Assembly: GCA_022711175.1 (NCBI GenBank)
Contig: JAKLFM010000035.1
Location: forward strand, 1-32,220
Reading direction: 5' to 3'
DNA from: Bacteroidota bacterium
Lineage (GTDB): Bacteria; Bacteroidota; Bacteroidia; Bacteroidales; UBA4417
Length of the DNA: 32,220 nucleotides
The notes beneath the pieces were generated by a model. The model made no database searches. It had not been told where the DNA came from and saw only the letters and a list, made by a program, of their open reading frames with translations. The translations under genes were made by a program, and so were the position numbers. Every line of letters begins with the position of its first letter. Positions within the stretch are counted from its first letter, which is position 1. This document shows, in pieces, positions 8,059-16,609 of this stretch.

Positions 8059-9012
8059 ATGCAAAACGCCATCACACGAACCAATTTTGAATTCCCGGGT
8101 CAGCAAAACCTGTATGTTGGCAAGGTCCGCGACGTTTACAATATCAAGGATGAGTTGCTCATCATGGTCACCAGCGACCGTATTTCGGCATTCGATGTGG
8201 TGTTGCCAAGAGCTATTCCTTATAAAGGACAGGTTCTCAACCAGATAGCCGCCAAATTCCTCGACGATACCGCCGATATTGTTCCTAACTGGAAAATTGC
8301 CGTCCCCGATCCCATGGTTACTGTCGGGAGGCTGTGTGAGCCGTTTAAGGTGGAAATGGTGATCCGCGGTTACCTTTCGGGACATGCATGGCGCGAGTAC
8401 AAATCGGGCAAACGTTCGCTTTGCGGCGTAACTATGCCTGAAGGAATGAAGGAAAACGATAAATTTCCCGAACCCATTATTACACCCACTACAAAAGCCG
8501 CTGTCGGGCACGATGAGGATATTTCGAAAGAAGAGATCCTGAGCCTTGGTTTGGTTGATAAGGACGATTACGAATTGCTCGAAAAATACACCCGTGCCAT
8601 TTTCCAACGCGGAACCGAAATTGCGGCCAAAATGGGACTGATCCTCGTTGATACAAAGTATGAATTTGGTAAAGCCAATGGTGAGATTTACCTCATCGAC
8701 GAGATTCATACCCCCGATTCATCGCGCTATTTTTACAAGGAAGGCTACGAAACACGCCAATTAAAAGGTGAACCGCAGAAACAGCTTTCAAAGGAATTTG
8801 TGCGCGAATGGCTCATGGCCAACGGTTTCCAGGGTAAGGAGGGCCAGCAGGTTCCTTTCATGAACGACGAATTTGTCAATTCAGTTTCTGAAAGGTATAT
8901 CGAACTCTTTGAAAACATTACAGGAGAAAAATTTGAAAGAGCTGACGTTTCGGATGTGCCTTCACGCGTTGAATCGAATATCAGGAAATTTCTTCAGGCA
9001 TATTACCGGTAG
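8059..9012 (+). CDS. purC: SAICAR synthase (phosphoribosylaminoimidazole-succinocarboxamide synthase)
   Basis: This 317-residue PurC joins aspartate to CAIR using ATP in de novo purine synthesis. Family blocks include [11 protein letters not shown] (nucleotide-binding start), [48 protein letters not shown] and the C-terminal [14 protein letters not shown]. The length matches the longer form of PurC found in Bacteroidota and yeast rather than the approximately 240-residue E. coli form. The ATG at 8059 is preceded by the heptad-like words AACTTTA AACTCAG instead of a clear Shine-Dalgarno. The purine genes purE, hpt and adk lie 4-6 kb downstream. Confidence 0.96.
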   Translation: MQNAITRTNFEFPGQQNLYVGKVRDVYNIKDELLIMVTSDRISAFDVVLPRAIPYKGQVLNQIAAKFLDDTADIVPNWKIAVPDPMVTVGRLCEPFKVEMVIRGYLSGHAWREYKSGKRSLCGVTMPEGMKENDKFPEPIITPTTKAAVGHDEDISKEEILSLGLVDKDDYELLEKYTRAIFQRGTEIAAKMGLILVDTKYEFGKANGEIYLIDEIHTPDSSRYFYKEGYETRQLKGEPQKQLSKEFVREWLMANGFQGKEGQQVPFMNDEFVNSVSERYIELFENITGEKFERADVSDVPSRVESNIRKFLQAYYR

Positions 9013-9023
9013 GATCGAACAAA

Positions 9024-9128
9024 GGTTCGATTGGTTGATTGGTTCGATTGGTTGATTGGTTGACTTTCGGTTTGAGTTTGACTAACCATTAACTATTTCC
9101 TATTAACCATTAACTACTTCAAAATCTA
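9024..9128. repeat. Low-complexity repeats between the convergent purC and SirB1-like genes
   Basis: The left part has GGTTCGATT/GGTTGATT units of 8-9 nt (9024-9064). The right part has in-register heptads from 9084 to 9125: AACCATT, AACTATT, TCCTATT, AACCATT, AACTACT, TCAAAAT. The heptad rhythm continues into the last codons of the minus-strand gene, whose stop (CTA at 9126-9128) abuts the array. Confidence 0.75.
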
Positions 9129-9998
9129 CTTCAAAATATCCTTCAGCGATCTCAATTCCAGCGCTTTATCATACTCGCCTTCCTTTTCAAATGCAACACT
9201 CAATTCGTTGATAAGGCGCGAAATTATGCTCTTATTAGAGCAAACGGTATAATATTTCTCTTCAGGGGTAATGCCGGCTTGTTTCAGATAGAGTTCCACT
9301 TCGCGACGTGAAAATACAGCTCCTCGGGCATATGGGTTGATGTAAAAAAGGATGTTTCCCGGCTCAACAGGCAATGCTGAATCATCAGAATACAGGGCGA
9401 TAAAATGACCAGGCAACCCAACGCCAAAAACCGGAATGCCTAATCTTTCAGCGAGGGCTATATAAAGTATCCCGATCGAAAGCGGGTTTCCACGGCGGTT
9501 TTCGAGCAGGTTGTTTAAAAAATAGCCTCCCGATTCAAAAATCTTATGGTGCTCAAACTTCTGTCCAAAACCATGTACTTCGAACAATATATGATTCAAA
9601 ACCCTGATAGTTTCGAGGGCTGTAAGCCTGTCATTGAGTTCGAGCCATATATCGCGCCGCAGTTTCTCAAAGATTTCCTGAAGTTTTTGTTCATTCATCT
9701 CTGGATATTGAAACCTGGTGATGATACAAAAGCCGCTGAAAAGATCATGGTTGTCTCCCGATACCCAGTCTCTTAGCTTTTTTTGGATATCCTCAAATTG
9801 AATACGATGGACAATGTGTTCGATCCTGCGCTGTACAAGTTCATCGAATGAGTGCTCCCAGGCGCCTTCGAGCACCTGAACTGCCTGGGGGCCAAGGCCG
9901 TATATCCGTTCGCTTACGCTCTGATAGGCAACAGGGTCTGGATCATCGAGCAGGCTGATGAGCGCATGGAGTTCCTGATTTTCGGCCATTGAGGACAT
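9126..9998 (-). CDS. SirB1-like transglutaminase-fold protein
   Basis: The 290-residue product fits the SirB1 / transglutaminase-like family 2, whose biochemical role is unknown. The diagnostic segment NLLENRRGNPLSIGILYIAL is followed by AERLGIPVFGVGLPGHFIALY, which carries the conserved HF of the fold. The normal transglutaminase cysteine position reads Ser in NPLSIG, as is usual in this family, so protease-type catalysis is not implied. A helical N-terminal domain (residues 1-120) resembles a HEAT-like module. Either MSSMAEN (9998) or the internal Met at 9989 could be the start. It is cytoplasmic, with no signal peptide, and converges with purC across a repeat-filled spacer. Confidence 0.78.
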   Translation of the reverse strand: MSSMAENQELHALISLLDDPDPVAYQSVSERIYGLGPQAVQVLEGAWEHSFDELVQRRIEHIVHRIQFEDIQKKLRDWVSGDNHDLFSGFCIITRFQYPEMNEQKLQEIFEKLRRDIWLELNDRLTALETIRVLNHILFEVHGFGQKFEHHKIFESGGYFLNNLLENRRGNPLSIGILYIALAERLGIPVFGVGLPGHFIALYSDDSALPVEPGNILFYINPYARGAVFSRREVELYLKQAGITPEEKYYTVCSNKSIISRLINELSVAFEKEGEYDKALELRSLKDILK

Positions 9999-10097
9999 AT
10001 CACAAAGGTAAGGCCGGCCTCACAGCCAAAACTGCACAGGGTCCAGGATTTTTTCAACAATGCTTCGTTGAAAGCTGGGTGTGGAGGAAAAAGTATA

Positions 10098-10970
10098 TTA
10101 TTTGGACAGCCGGTCCAGTACCAGCTTAATTAAGTTCTCCATATCTTTCTTGTAATCAGCGGCATAGGTCTTGGCAACACGGTTTGCCACGATGTTGCAA
10201 ATTGTAAGCGTTTCGTGTCCGAGCAATCGTCCCAACCCATAAAGAGCCGATGTTTCCATTTCAAAATTCGCAATACGGTGGCCCTGGTAATCGAATGTTT
10301 CGATGAGACTATTTAATTCAGGGAAAGCTGTTTTAAGGCGCAGTTCTCTTCCCTGTGGACCATAAAAACCGGGTGCTGTGAGCGTTATGCCATGATGAAA
10401 CCCGTCACCAAGTTTATCGAGTAATTGTTTCGACGATTCAACGGCATATATTCCGGGCAGGTTCTCATTCCAGCCGGTATGTTGCACAAATGCGGCAGCC
10501 AGGGCAGCTTCGGTTACTTTTTCGTTGTTCAGATAAAAATACAATAAACCGTCGAGGCCAATACCGTATGTCGAAACAACAGCTTCGCCGGGTCGGATAT
10601 CGGCCTGCAAAGCGCCAGATGTGCCTAACCTTATGATATTCAGCGTAGTGTGAGTGGTTTTCGGTTCGCGGGTTTCGAGGTCAATATTTACAGCTGCATC
10701 CAGTTCGTTCATCACAATGTCGAGGTTGTCGGTTCCCATCCCGGTCGAAATTACCGATAGCCTTTTGTGATTCAGCGTCCCGGTATGGGTAAGCATCTCG
10801 CGGTTCTGAACTTTGAATTCGATATGGTCAAAATACTTTGAAATTTCGGGAACCCTGCCCGGATCACCTACAACAATGATGGTTCCGGCAATATTTTCGG
10901 GCTTTACATGAAGGTGATACACACTTCCGTCGTTATTCAGGATTAATTCTGATTCGGGGATTCGAGTCAT
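10098..10970 (-). CDS. Nucleoside phosphorylase, uridine phosphorylase-like
   Basis: The 290-residue PNP/UDP family 1 phosphorylase splits nucleosides with phosphate into base and ribose-1-phosphate for salvage. VVGDPGRVPEISKYF (about residues 33-47) holds the phosphate-binding GDPGR. STGMGTDNLDIVMNEL, RLGTSGALQ and ANFEMETSALYGLGRLLGH (ribose/base site with the EMET motif) follow. It is somewhat longer than E. coli Udp (253 residues), as is common in Bacteroidota, and resembles Udp more than DeoD. The exact base preference is not readable from sequence. A TAnnTTTG box lies 17 nt upstream of the ATG. Divergent from the M16 peptidase gene. Confidence 0.87.
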   Translation of the reverse strand: MTRIPESELILNNDGSVYHLHVKPENIAGTIIVVGDPGRVPEISKYFDHIEFKVQNREMLTHTGTLNHKRLSVISTGMGTDNLDIVMNELDAAVNIDLETREPKTTHTTLNIIRLGTSGALQADIRPGEAVVSTYGIGLDGLLYFYLNNEKVTEAALAAAFVQHTGWNENLPGIYAVESSKQLLDKLGDGFHHGITLTAPGFYGPQGRELRLKTAFPELNSLIETFDYQGHRIANFEMETSALYGLGRLLGHETLTICNIVANRVAKTYAADYKKDMENLIKLVLDRLSK

Positions 10971-10975
10971 AATAG

Positions 10976-10994
10976 TAAATTTGCTTCAAAAGTA
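10976..10994. promoter_or_regulatory. Overlapping divergent -7 boxes (phosphorylase / M16 peptidase)
   Basis: TAAATTTG at 10976-10983 (plus) faces the M16 gene and TACTTTTG at 10987-10994 (minus) faces the phosphorylase gene. They lie 3 nt apart in an 87-nt divergent spacer. Neither has a clear -33 TTG. Confidence 0.4.
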
Positions 10995-11057
10995 CAAAGA
11001 AGAAACGAGATGGCTGCCCGTGGCCATTCAGCTTAATAATGAACAAATTGGCTCAAA

Positions 11058-12302
11058 TTGCAGATTAAATCTTCATATCAGCATCACCGGTTTGCAAACG
11101 GCATCAGGCTTGTGCACCGCCAGACCGACAGCCCGGTTGCTCATGTCGGAATCATCGTAAATGCCGGTGCACGCGACGAATTGCCTCATGAACAAGGCAT
11201 TGCTCATTTTATTGAACATTTGGTTTTCAAAGGCACACAAAAGCGTACTGCACGCCAGGTGCTCGACAGGATTGAAAACGTGGGAGCCGACCTCAACGCC
11301 TTTACCACCAAGGAAGATACTACTGTTTATGCATCGTTTCTTTCGGAGCATTATGCCCGAACATTGGAGCTTTTCGCTGATATTCTCTTCCATTCGGCTT
11401 TTCCTGACAGTGAACTGAAGAAGGAAAAAGATGTAGTGATTGATGAGCTTAATTCATACAAGGACAGCCCGATGGAGTGGATCCACGACGAATTTGACGA
11501 ACTGATCTTTGGTGAACATCCGCTGGGCAAAAACATTTTAGGCACACCTGCGCACCTCAGGAAATTTAACCGGAATCATGTACTGGAATTCACTAAGCGA
11601 TTGTACTTTACCAATCAGATGGTGATCAGTTCGGTTGGAAGCATTGATTTTGATAAGCTCATAGCCATGGCCGGAAAGTATTTCGGTAATGAGCAATCAC
11701 ACCTGGGTGCGCCGGAAAGACTGGCGCCACCTGCATACCTCAAAACCGATGCCAGCAGGAAGTTTTCGAAGCACCAGTCGCATATCGTCATTGGTAATCG
11801 GGCATACAGTTACCATGATAAAAAGCGTTACACCCTGGCGTTGCTCACCAATATGCTTGGTGGCCCGGCCATGAATTCCACACTCAATCTCGTACTGCGC
11901 GAAAAACACGGTATCGCTTACAACCTTGAATCAGCGTATCAGCCGCTTTCTGATACCGGCATTTTCACCATTTACCTTGGCACCGATACCCGGATGGTTG
12001 AGAAAGCCATTTCGCTTGTAATGAAAGAGTTGGATAAACTCCGGCAGAAAGCAACCAGCAGCAGCAGGCTCAATATCAGCAAAGAACAGCTTAAAGGCCA
12101 GATCGCCATCTCGGTTGAAGCCCATCAGAACGAGATGCTTTCGACAGCCAAAAGCATGATACTTTTTAATAAGGTTGACAGCATTGCAGAGGTGATCAGC
12201 CGAATAGAAGCCATAACCGTTACGGATGTTCAGGAAGTTGCAAACGAGATTTTTAATCCCTCGCTGTTAAGTTCACTTATATTTACAAATGGCAGAAAAT
12301 AG
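11058..12302 (+). CDS. M16 family (pitrilysin/insulinase-type) zinc peptidase
   Basis: This 414-residue single-unit M16 peptidase has the inverted zinc motif HFIEH at residues 50-54 and the third ligand E130 in VVIDELNSYKDSP, at the spacing expected for active members. The C-terminal half contains the R/Y-type motif region around MLGGPAMNSTLNLVLREKHG followed by IAYNLESAY. Such enzymes degrade peptides, or process proteins as dimers of active and inactive subunits; here the active signature is intact. The start is a TTG at 11058. The nearby ATG at 11039 is out of frame and stops after nine codons, so the TTG is the best choice though unusual. No signal peptide is seen. It overlaps the following methyltransferase gene by 14 nt. 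Confidence 0.9.
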   Translation: MQIKSSYQHHRFANGIRLVHRQTDSPVAHVGIIVNAGARDELPHEQGIAHFIEHLVFKGTQKRTARQVLDRIENVGADLNAFTTKEDTTVYASFLSEHYARTLELFADILFHSAFPDSELKKEKDVVIDELNSYKDSPMEWIHDEFDELIFGEHPLGKNILGTPAHLRKFNRNHVLEFTKRLYFTNQMVISSVGSIDFDKLIAMAGKYFGNEQSHLGAPERLAPPAYLKTDASRKFSKHQSHIVIGNRAYSYHDKKRYTLALLTNMLGGPAMNSTLNLVLREKHGIAYNLESAYQPLSDTGIFTIYLGTDTRMVEKAISLVMKELDKLRQKATSSSRLNISKEQLKGQIAISVEAHQNEMLSTAKSMILFNKVDSIAEVISRIEAITVTDVQEVANEIFNPSLLSSLIFTNGRK

Positions 12303-12978
12303 GAATCACCCGGGATTTGATGTATCAGGCGAGTCGCTGCTCCTGCCCGGCATTGAGCTTTATGCCCTTGATCATACTTCGCCCGAGCCTGAGGTTCTGA
12401 ACGCGCTTTCGAGGGAAACACATCTCAGGACCACCAGCCCGCAGATGCTTTCGGGCCACCTGCAGGGGACATTGCTCCGAATGATCAGCCTGATGTGCAA
12501 GCCGAAACTGGCACTCGAAATCGGCACATTCACGGGATATTCAGCCATCTGTCTTGCCAGTGGAATCAGCCAGGGCGGGACACTCCATACTATTGAGTGC
12601 AATCCTGAACCGGGAGAAATTGCATCGAAATATTTTCGAAAAGCCGGTCTCGAAACCGTTATACATCAACACATTGGCGATGCTTTCGATATATTGCAGG
12701 AGTTAAACGGGCCTTTCGGCCTCGTGTTTATTGATGCCAATAAGGACGATTATATCCGGTACTTCGAAATGGTTTTCCCGAAAGTAGAAACCGGCGGAAT
12801 TATCCTGGCCGACAACACCTTGTGGTACGGGCGGGTGCTTACACCGCAGGCCGCAACCGACAGGGAAACCAAGGGAATTGTCGCTTTTAACGAATACATC
12901 AGAAATCACAGCGGCGTTGAAAGCCTGCTGCTACCGGTTCGCGATGGCCTCACCATAATTCGTAAACTCAAATCCTGA
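12289..12978 (+). CDS. Class I SAM-dependent O-methyltransferase (CCoAOMT-like)
   Basis: The 229-residue protein resembles the caffeoyl-CoA/catechol O-methyltransferase family (methyltransf_3). The SAM motif LEIGTFTGYS spans about residues 76-85, acidic loop LHTIECN is at 99-105, the metal-binding FIDANKDDY at 147-155 and ADNTLWYGRV at 174-183. These give the Asp/Asp-Asn divalent-metal site of the family. The natural acceptor is unknown; bacterial members methylate varied catechols. The ATG lies inside the last 14 nt of the M16 gene, so the two are probably translationally coupled. Its stop is only 2 nt from the purE stop on the opposite strand, leaving no room for a terminator. Confidence 0.9.
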   Translation: MAENRNHPGFDVSGESLLLPGIELYALDHTSPEPEVLNALSRETHLRTTSPQMLSGHLQGTLLRMISLMCKPKLALEIGTFTGYSAICLASGISQGGTLHTIECNPEPGEIASKYFRKAGLETVIHQHIGDAFDILQELNGPFGLVFIDANKDDYIRYFEMVFPKVETGGIILADNTLWYGRVLTPQAATDRETKGIVAFNEYIRNHSGVESLLLPVRDGLTIIRKLKS

Positions 12979-12980
12979 CG

Positions 12981-13487
12981 TTAGTTTACTTTGTATTCAA
13001 AGCGTATCTCCTGGAGTTGCTTATTGGCTTCGATGATCTTGGTTTTGAGGTTCTCCTTGTATTTGACTACCCGTTCGGCCAGTTCGGCATCGCCTGTGGC
13101 TATGATTTGCGCTGCAAGTATGGCGGCATTCTGCGCGCCATTCACTGCAACCGTTGCAACGGGTATTCCGGGAGGCATCTGCACAATGGCCAGCAACGAA
13201 TCAAGCCCGTCGAAAGCCGATTTGATGGGCACACCAATGACAGGGAGTGGTGTAAATGCAGCAATCACGCCCGGCAGGTGAGCGGCCATACCGGCAGCAG
13301 CGATGATCACTTTTATTCCCCTGGCTGAAGCTCCTCCGGCAAACTCTTCCACTTTTTCAGGTGTACGGTGTGCCGAAAGCGCATTCATTTCAAAAGGTAT
13401 CTTCAATTCATTCAGGATGTTAGCGGCGCTTTCCATCACCGGAAGGTCGCTTGTGCTGCCCATTATAATACTTACAATTGCTTTCAT
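12981..13487 (-). CDS. purE: N5-carboxyaminoimidazole ribonucleotide mutase (PurE class I)
   Basis: The 168-residue class I PurE converts N5-CAIR to CAIR in de novo purine synthesis, immediately before the PurC step. [10 protein letters not shown] (residues 9-18), SAHRTPEK (38-45, with the catalytic histidine H40) and [12 protein letters not shown] are the expected active-site blocks, and [16 protein letters not shown] is the C-terminal signature. Length matches octameric bacterial PurE. PurK, its usual partner, is not in the window. The gene is convergent with the O-methyltransferase and divergent from hpt. Confidence 0.95.
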   Translation of the reverse strand: MKAIVSIIMGSTSDLPVMESAANILNELKIPFEMNALSAHRTPEKVEEFAGGASARGIKVIIAAAGMAAHLPGVIAAFTPLPVIGVPIKSAFDGLDSLLAIVQMPPGIPVATVAVNGAQNAAILAAQIIATGDAELAERVVKYKENLKTKIIEANKQLQEIRFEYKVN

Positions 13488-13645
13488 GGCTTTATAGTTT
13501 TGCGGGAGCTAAGTTAATGCTGTTATTCCAAAACTCAAGAGCAGGCAAATAATTAGGAATGAATTTGTATCTCTTGATGGCTTTCCGTCCGAAAGTTGTC
13601 GAAACATTTCACCCTACGAATCAATGCCGGTACAGCAGGATATTT

Positions 13646-13653
13646 TATCTTTG
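13646..13653 (+). promoter_or_regulatory. Candidate -7 box for hpt
   Basis: TATCTTTG matches TAnnTTTG and ends 17 nt before the ATG at 13671. If used, transcription starts inside a longer upstream reading frame, which supports the shorter hpt start. No TTG at -33 was found. Confidence 0.5.
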
Positions 13654-13670
13654 CCGTAAACGAAAAAACC

Positions 13671-14210
13671 ATGGCCGATACCTGGAAACTGCATGATAAA
13701 ACTTTTGTAAAATATATGTCTGCCGCGAAAATTCAGGCAGGCGTCAGGAAACTGGCCGCAACACTCAACCGGGAATACGAGGGGAAAAATCCTTTGTTCG
13801 TGGTTGTACTGAACGGGTCTTTCATTTTTGCATCGGATTTGCTCAAGCGTGTAACCGTGGATTGCGATATAGCCTTTATCAAGGTTTCATCGTACAAAGG
13901 CGTAAACTCTACCGGACAAATACAGGAACTTATCGGGCTCGATGTCGCAGTTGAAGGCCGGCATGTGGTGCTGGTGGAGGATATAGTGGATACAGGTCTC
14001 ACCATAGTGAAGGTGATTGCCAAAATCAGGGCGATGAATGCTATTGATGTTAAGGTTGCAGCCTGCCTGCTCAAACCTGATGCCTATCAGATGGATGAGC
14101 CGATTGACTATGTATGTTTCAGAATTCCCAACGATTTTGTAGTTGGCTATGGACTCGATTATGACGGACTAGGCAGGAATTCGGCTGATATTTACAAAAT
14201 TTCTGATTGA
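13671..14210 (+). CDS. hpt: Hypoxanthine phosphoribosyltransferase
   Basis: The 179-residue enzyme salvages hypoxanthine (and often guanine) with PRPP to give IMP/GMP. The PRPP loop VVLVEDIVDTGLT is at residues 99-111, FVVVLNGSFIF at 43-53 is the PPi-binding loop, and KVSSYKGVNSTG at 71-82 is the flexible loop. FVVGYGLDYDGLGRN closes the active site near the C-terminus. The frame is open from a TTG at 13596, but the ATG at 13671 gives the normal family length and sits just after the -7 box. adk follows 70 nt downstream and obgE after that, an order that suggests one transcription unit. Confidence 0.95.
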   Translation: MADTWKLHDKTFVKYMSAAKIQAGVRKLAATLNREYEGKNPLFVVVLNGSFIFASDLLKRVTVDCDIAFIKVSSYKGVNSTGQIQELIGLDVAVEGRHVVLVEDIVDTGLTIVKVIAKIRAMNAIDVKVAACLLKPDAYQMDEPIDYVCFRIPNDFVVGYGLDYDGLGRNSADIYKISD

Positions 14211-14280
14211 ACAGTATTGCTTTGAATGTATCGTAACAACATCATAAACAGTTGGTTATAAACTTAATCGATCACATCAT

Positions 14281-15450
14281 ATGCTGAACATCGCGCTATT
14301 TGGCCCTCCGGGCGCCGGAAAAGGAACCCAATCACAACTTATCATTGAGAAATACAACCTGGCTTATATCTCCACAGGCGACCTGCTACGCCAGGAAATT
14401 GCCGAAGGCACAGAACTCGGTCACCGTGTTAAGGATATTATTCAGCGCGGCGAACTCGTTTCCGATGAGATCATGGTCGAACTCATCGAAAAAAAGATCA
14501 TTTCGAGCACCGATAGCAACGGCATACTGTTCGACGGTTTTCCGCGCACCTTCGTGCAGGCATACATACTCGACGGCCTCCTGCTCAAACTCAACACATC
14601 GCTTTCGTGCATGTTGAGCCTCGAAGTTCCTAACGATGAGCTCGTTTATCGGCTTATTGAAAGAGGCAAAGTATCGGGCAGGTCCGACGATACCGAAGAT
14701 GTGATCAAACGCCGGCTGGTTGAATACGAAAACAAAACACTTCCTGTAAAGGAGTATTACAAAGAGCGTAACCTGTATTATGCAATAGACGGTGTGGGCC
14801 CGATTCCCGAGATATTTGAACGCCTCAATGCCCAAATAGAGCTTTCGCTTCAAAAGGAATGGTTCAACCTGGTGCTTTCGGGATCTCCTGGCTCAGGTAA
14901 AGGGACGCAGGGAAAATTGTTAGCCGAAAAATTCAACCTGTATTATATCTCCACCGGGGCGCTGTTGCGTAAAGAAGTCCTCAATAAAACCGAAGTCGGC
15001 CTTAAGGTGAAGGAGAGTATGGCTCAGGGTGATTTAATCCCCGATGAACTTGTAATACCGCTCCTTGAGCAGGAAATAAAACACCGCACTGATGTTAACG
15101 GCTTTATTTTCAAAGGTTTCCCCCGAACTGTGCTGCAAGCCTATATTCTCGACGGATTGTTGCGCAGGATGAATATGCGGGTTTCGTGTGCAGTTGAACT
15201 CAAAGTGCCGACACTCGACCTGATCCGCCGCCTCGATAATCGCGGAAAGAGTGAAAAGGCACGTCCTTACGATCAGTCGACCGAACTCATCATACACAGG
15301 CTGGAGGAGTACGAAGTGAAAACCAAGCCGACAATGGATCTTTATCGCAAGCAGAACAAGCTGCTGGAGATTGATGCTACAGGCAGTCGCGAAGAGGTAA
15401 TTGAAAGGCTTTCGAATGCCGTTGCTTCGGTGATGAAGAAGAAAAGATAG
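14281..15450 (+). CDS. adk: Double adenylate kinase (two fused Adk domains, second one diverged)
   Basis: The 389-residue product is about twice the normal Adk length and contains two short-LID adenylate kinase domains in tandem. Domain 1 (about 1-190) has P-loop GPPGAGKGT (8-16), STGDLLR (31-37), FDGFPRT (84-90) and the LID signature SGRSDD (132-137) with R144/R145, so it should catalyse ATP + AMP = 2 ADP. Domain 2 (about 194-389) keeps the P-loop GSPGSGKGT (201-209) but reads STGALLR (224-230, Asp to Ala) and FKGFPRT (277-283, Asp to Lys), and has a changed LID (ARPYDQS). The two lost acids help AMP/Mg binding in Adk. The shared QAYILDGLL segment shows intragenic duplication. The gene lies between hpt and obgE. 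Confidence 0.93.
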   Translation: MLNIALFGPPGAGKGTQSQLIIEKYNLAYISTGDLLRQEIAEGTELGHRVKDIIQRGELVSDEIMVELIEKKIISSTDSNGILFDGFPRTFVQAYILDGLLLKLNTSLSCMLSLEVPNDELVYRLIERGKVSGRSDDTEDVIKRRLVEYENKTLPVKEYYKERNLYYAIDGVGPIPEIFERLNAQIELSLQKEWFNLVLSGSPGSGKGTQGKLLAEKFNLYYISTGALLRKEVLNKTEVGLKVKESMAQGDLIPDELVIPLLEQEIKHRTDVNGFIFKGFPRTVLQAYILDGLLRRMNMRVSCAVELKVPTLDLIRRLDNRGKSEKARPYDQSTELIIHRLEEYEVKTKPTMDLYRKQNKLLEIDATGSREEVIERLSNAVASVMKKKR

Positions 15451-15459
15451 TGACCGACG

Positions 15460-15598
15460 TTTGAGGTTTGAAGTTTAATATTTCAAGTTGGTTCTGATAA
15501 TTAACCCGTAATAACAAACGCCTGCAACAACTTGAAACTTGCAACCAGAAACTTCAAACATTAGACATGAAACTTCAAACACAAAACCCCCAATCCCA
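15460..15598. repeat. Inverted heptad arrays forming a nested hairpin in the obgE leader
   Basis: Left units: TTTGAGG, TTTGAAG, TTTAATA, TTTCAAG, TTGGTTC (15460-15494). Right units run in register from 15529 to the A of the obgE ATG: AACTTGA, AACTTGC, AACCAGA, AACTTCA, AACATTA, GACATGA, AACTTCA, AACACAA, AACCCCC, AATCCCA. Perfect complementary arms nest: 15466-15476 with 15549-15559 (11 bp) and 15481-15490 with 15528-15537 (10 bp). A second copy of AAACTTCAAAC at 15570-15580 could compete for pairing. Confidence 0.8.
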
Positions 15599-16587
15599 TG
15601 GCCTCGTCGAATTTTGTTGATTATGTGAAGATTTTCCTTCGGTCGGGCAACGGTGGGGCAGGGTCGGCACATTTTCTGCGCACAAAGCTCAACCCGCGCG
15701 GAGGACCCGATGGCGGTGACGGCGGACGCGGCGGACATATCATCGTTCGTGGCAATTCGCAGTTATGGACACTCCTGCACCTGAAATATACCAAGCACCT
15801 GATGGCTGAAAACGGCACAGGTGGTTCAGGAGCACTGAAAAAAGGGGCCGAAGGCGGAGATATTGTCATTGAAGTTCCGCTTGGCACAGTGGTTAAAGAT
15901 GCCGAAACGGGTGAACAGGAGAGTGAAATCACCTTTCATGGCGAAGAAAAAATAGTGATGCGTGGCGGCAGGGGCGGACTGGGTAACGATCATTTCAAGT
16001 CGGCAACCAACCAGGCACCCAAATATGCACAACCCGGAGAAGAAGGAATTGAAGGCTGGAAGATATTTGAACTTAAAATACTTGCCGATGTTGGCCTGGT
16101 AGGCTTCCCGAATGCGGGGAAATCAACTTTGCTGTCAGTGCTTTCAGCCGCAAAACCCGAAATTGCCGATTACCCTTTTACCACTCTTCGTCCAAACCTC
16201 GGTATTGTCGCCTACCGCGAAGGCCTTTCATTTGTAATGGCCGACATCCCCGGCATTATTGAAGGCGCCAGCGAAGGCAAAGGCCTGGGATTGAGATTTC
16301 TGCGGCATATAGAACGGAACTCGGTGTTACTGTTTATGATTCCTGCCGATAGCAAGGACATCAGGAAAGAATACACCGTGCTGCTCAACGAACTCAAACA
16401 GTACAATCCCGAGTTGCTCGATAAAAACCGCGTACTTGCCATCACCAAATGCGATATGCTTGATGCCGAAATGACGGGGCTGATGAAGAAAGAACTTCCC
16501 AAAGTACCTTCGGTGTTTATTTCGTCGCATACACAACAGGGATTAACCCAGCTGAAAGATCTTTTGTGGAAATCGTTAAACGGTTGA
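15598..16587 (+). CDS. obgE: Obg family GTPase (ObgE/CgtA)
   Basis: The 329-residue GTPase acts in 50S ribosome assembly and stringent-type growth control. The glycine-rich Obg fold fills residues 1 to about 158 ([43 protein letters not shown]). The G domain follows with G1 GFPNAGKST (169-177), G2 around PFTT (193-196), G3 DIPG (216-219) and G4 TKCD (283-286). There is no C-terminal OCT extension, as in many Bacteroidota Obg proteins. The ATG at 15598 is preceded by heptad repeats and a C-rich stretch, with no Shine-Dalgarno. It follows adk; the DUF364 gene starts 22 nt after its stop. Confidence 0.96.
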   Translation: MASSNFVDYVKIFLRSGNGGAGSAHFLRTKLNPRGGPDGGDGGRGGHIIVRGNSQLWTLLHLKYTKHLMAENGTGGSGALKKGAEGGDIVIEVPLGTVVKDAETGEQESEITFHGEEKIVMRGGRGGLGNDHFKSATNQAPKYAQPGEEGIEGWKIFELKILADVGLVGFPNAGKSTLLSVLSAAKPEIADYPFTTLRPNLGIVAYREGLSFVMADIPGIIEGASEGKGLGLRFLRHIERNSVLLFMIPADSKDIRKEYTVLLNELKQYNPELLDKNRVLAITKCDMLDAEMTGLMKKELPKVPSVFISSHTQQGLTQLKDLLWKSLNG

Positions 16588-16609
16588 ACTCTCAAGTAAC
16601 AGCTTCAGT

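Noticed and set aside
12960..12995. Bidirectional terminator between the O-methyltransferase gene and purE
   Set aside because: Only 2 nt separate the stops and no hairpin with T-tracts was seen there.
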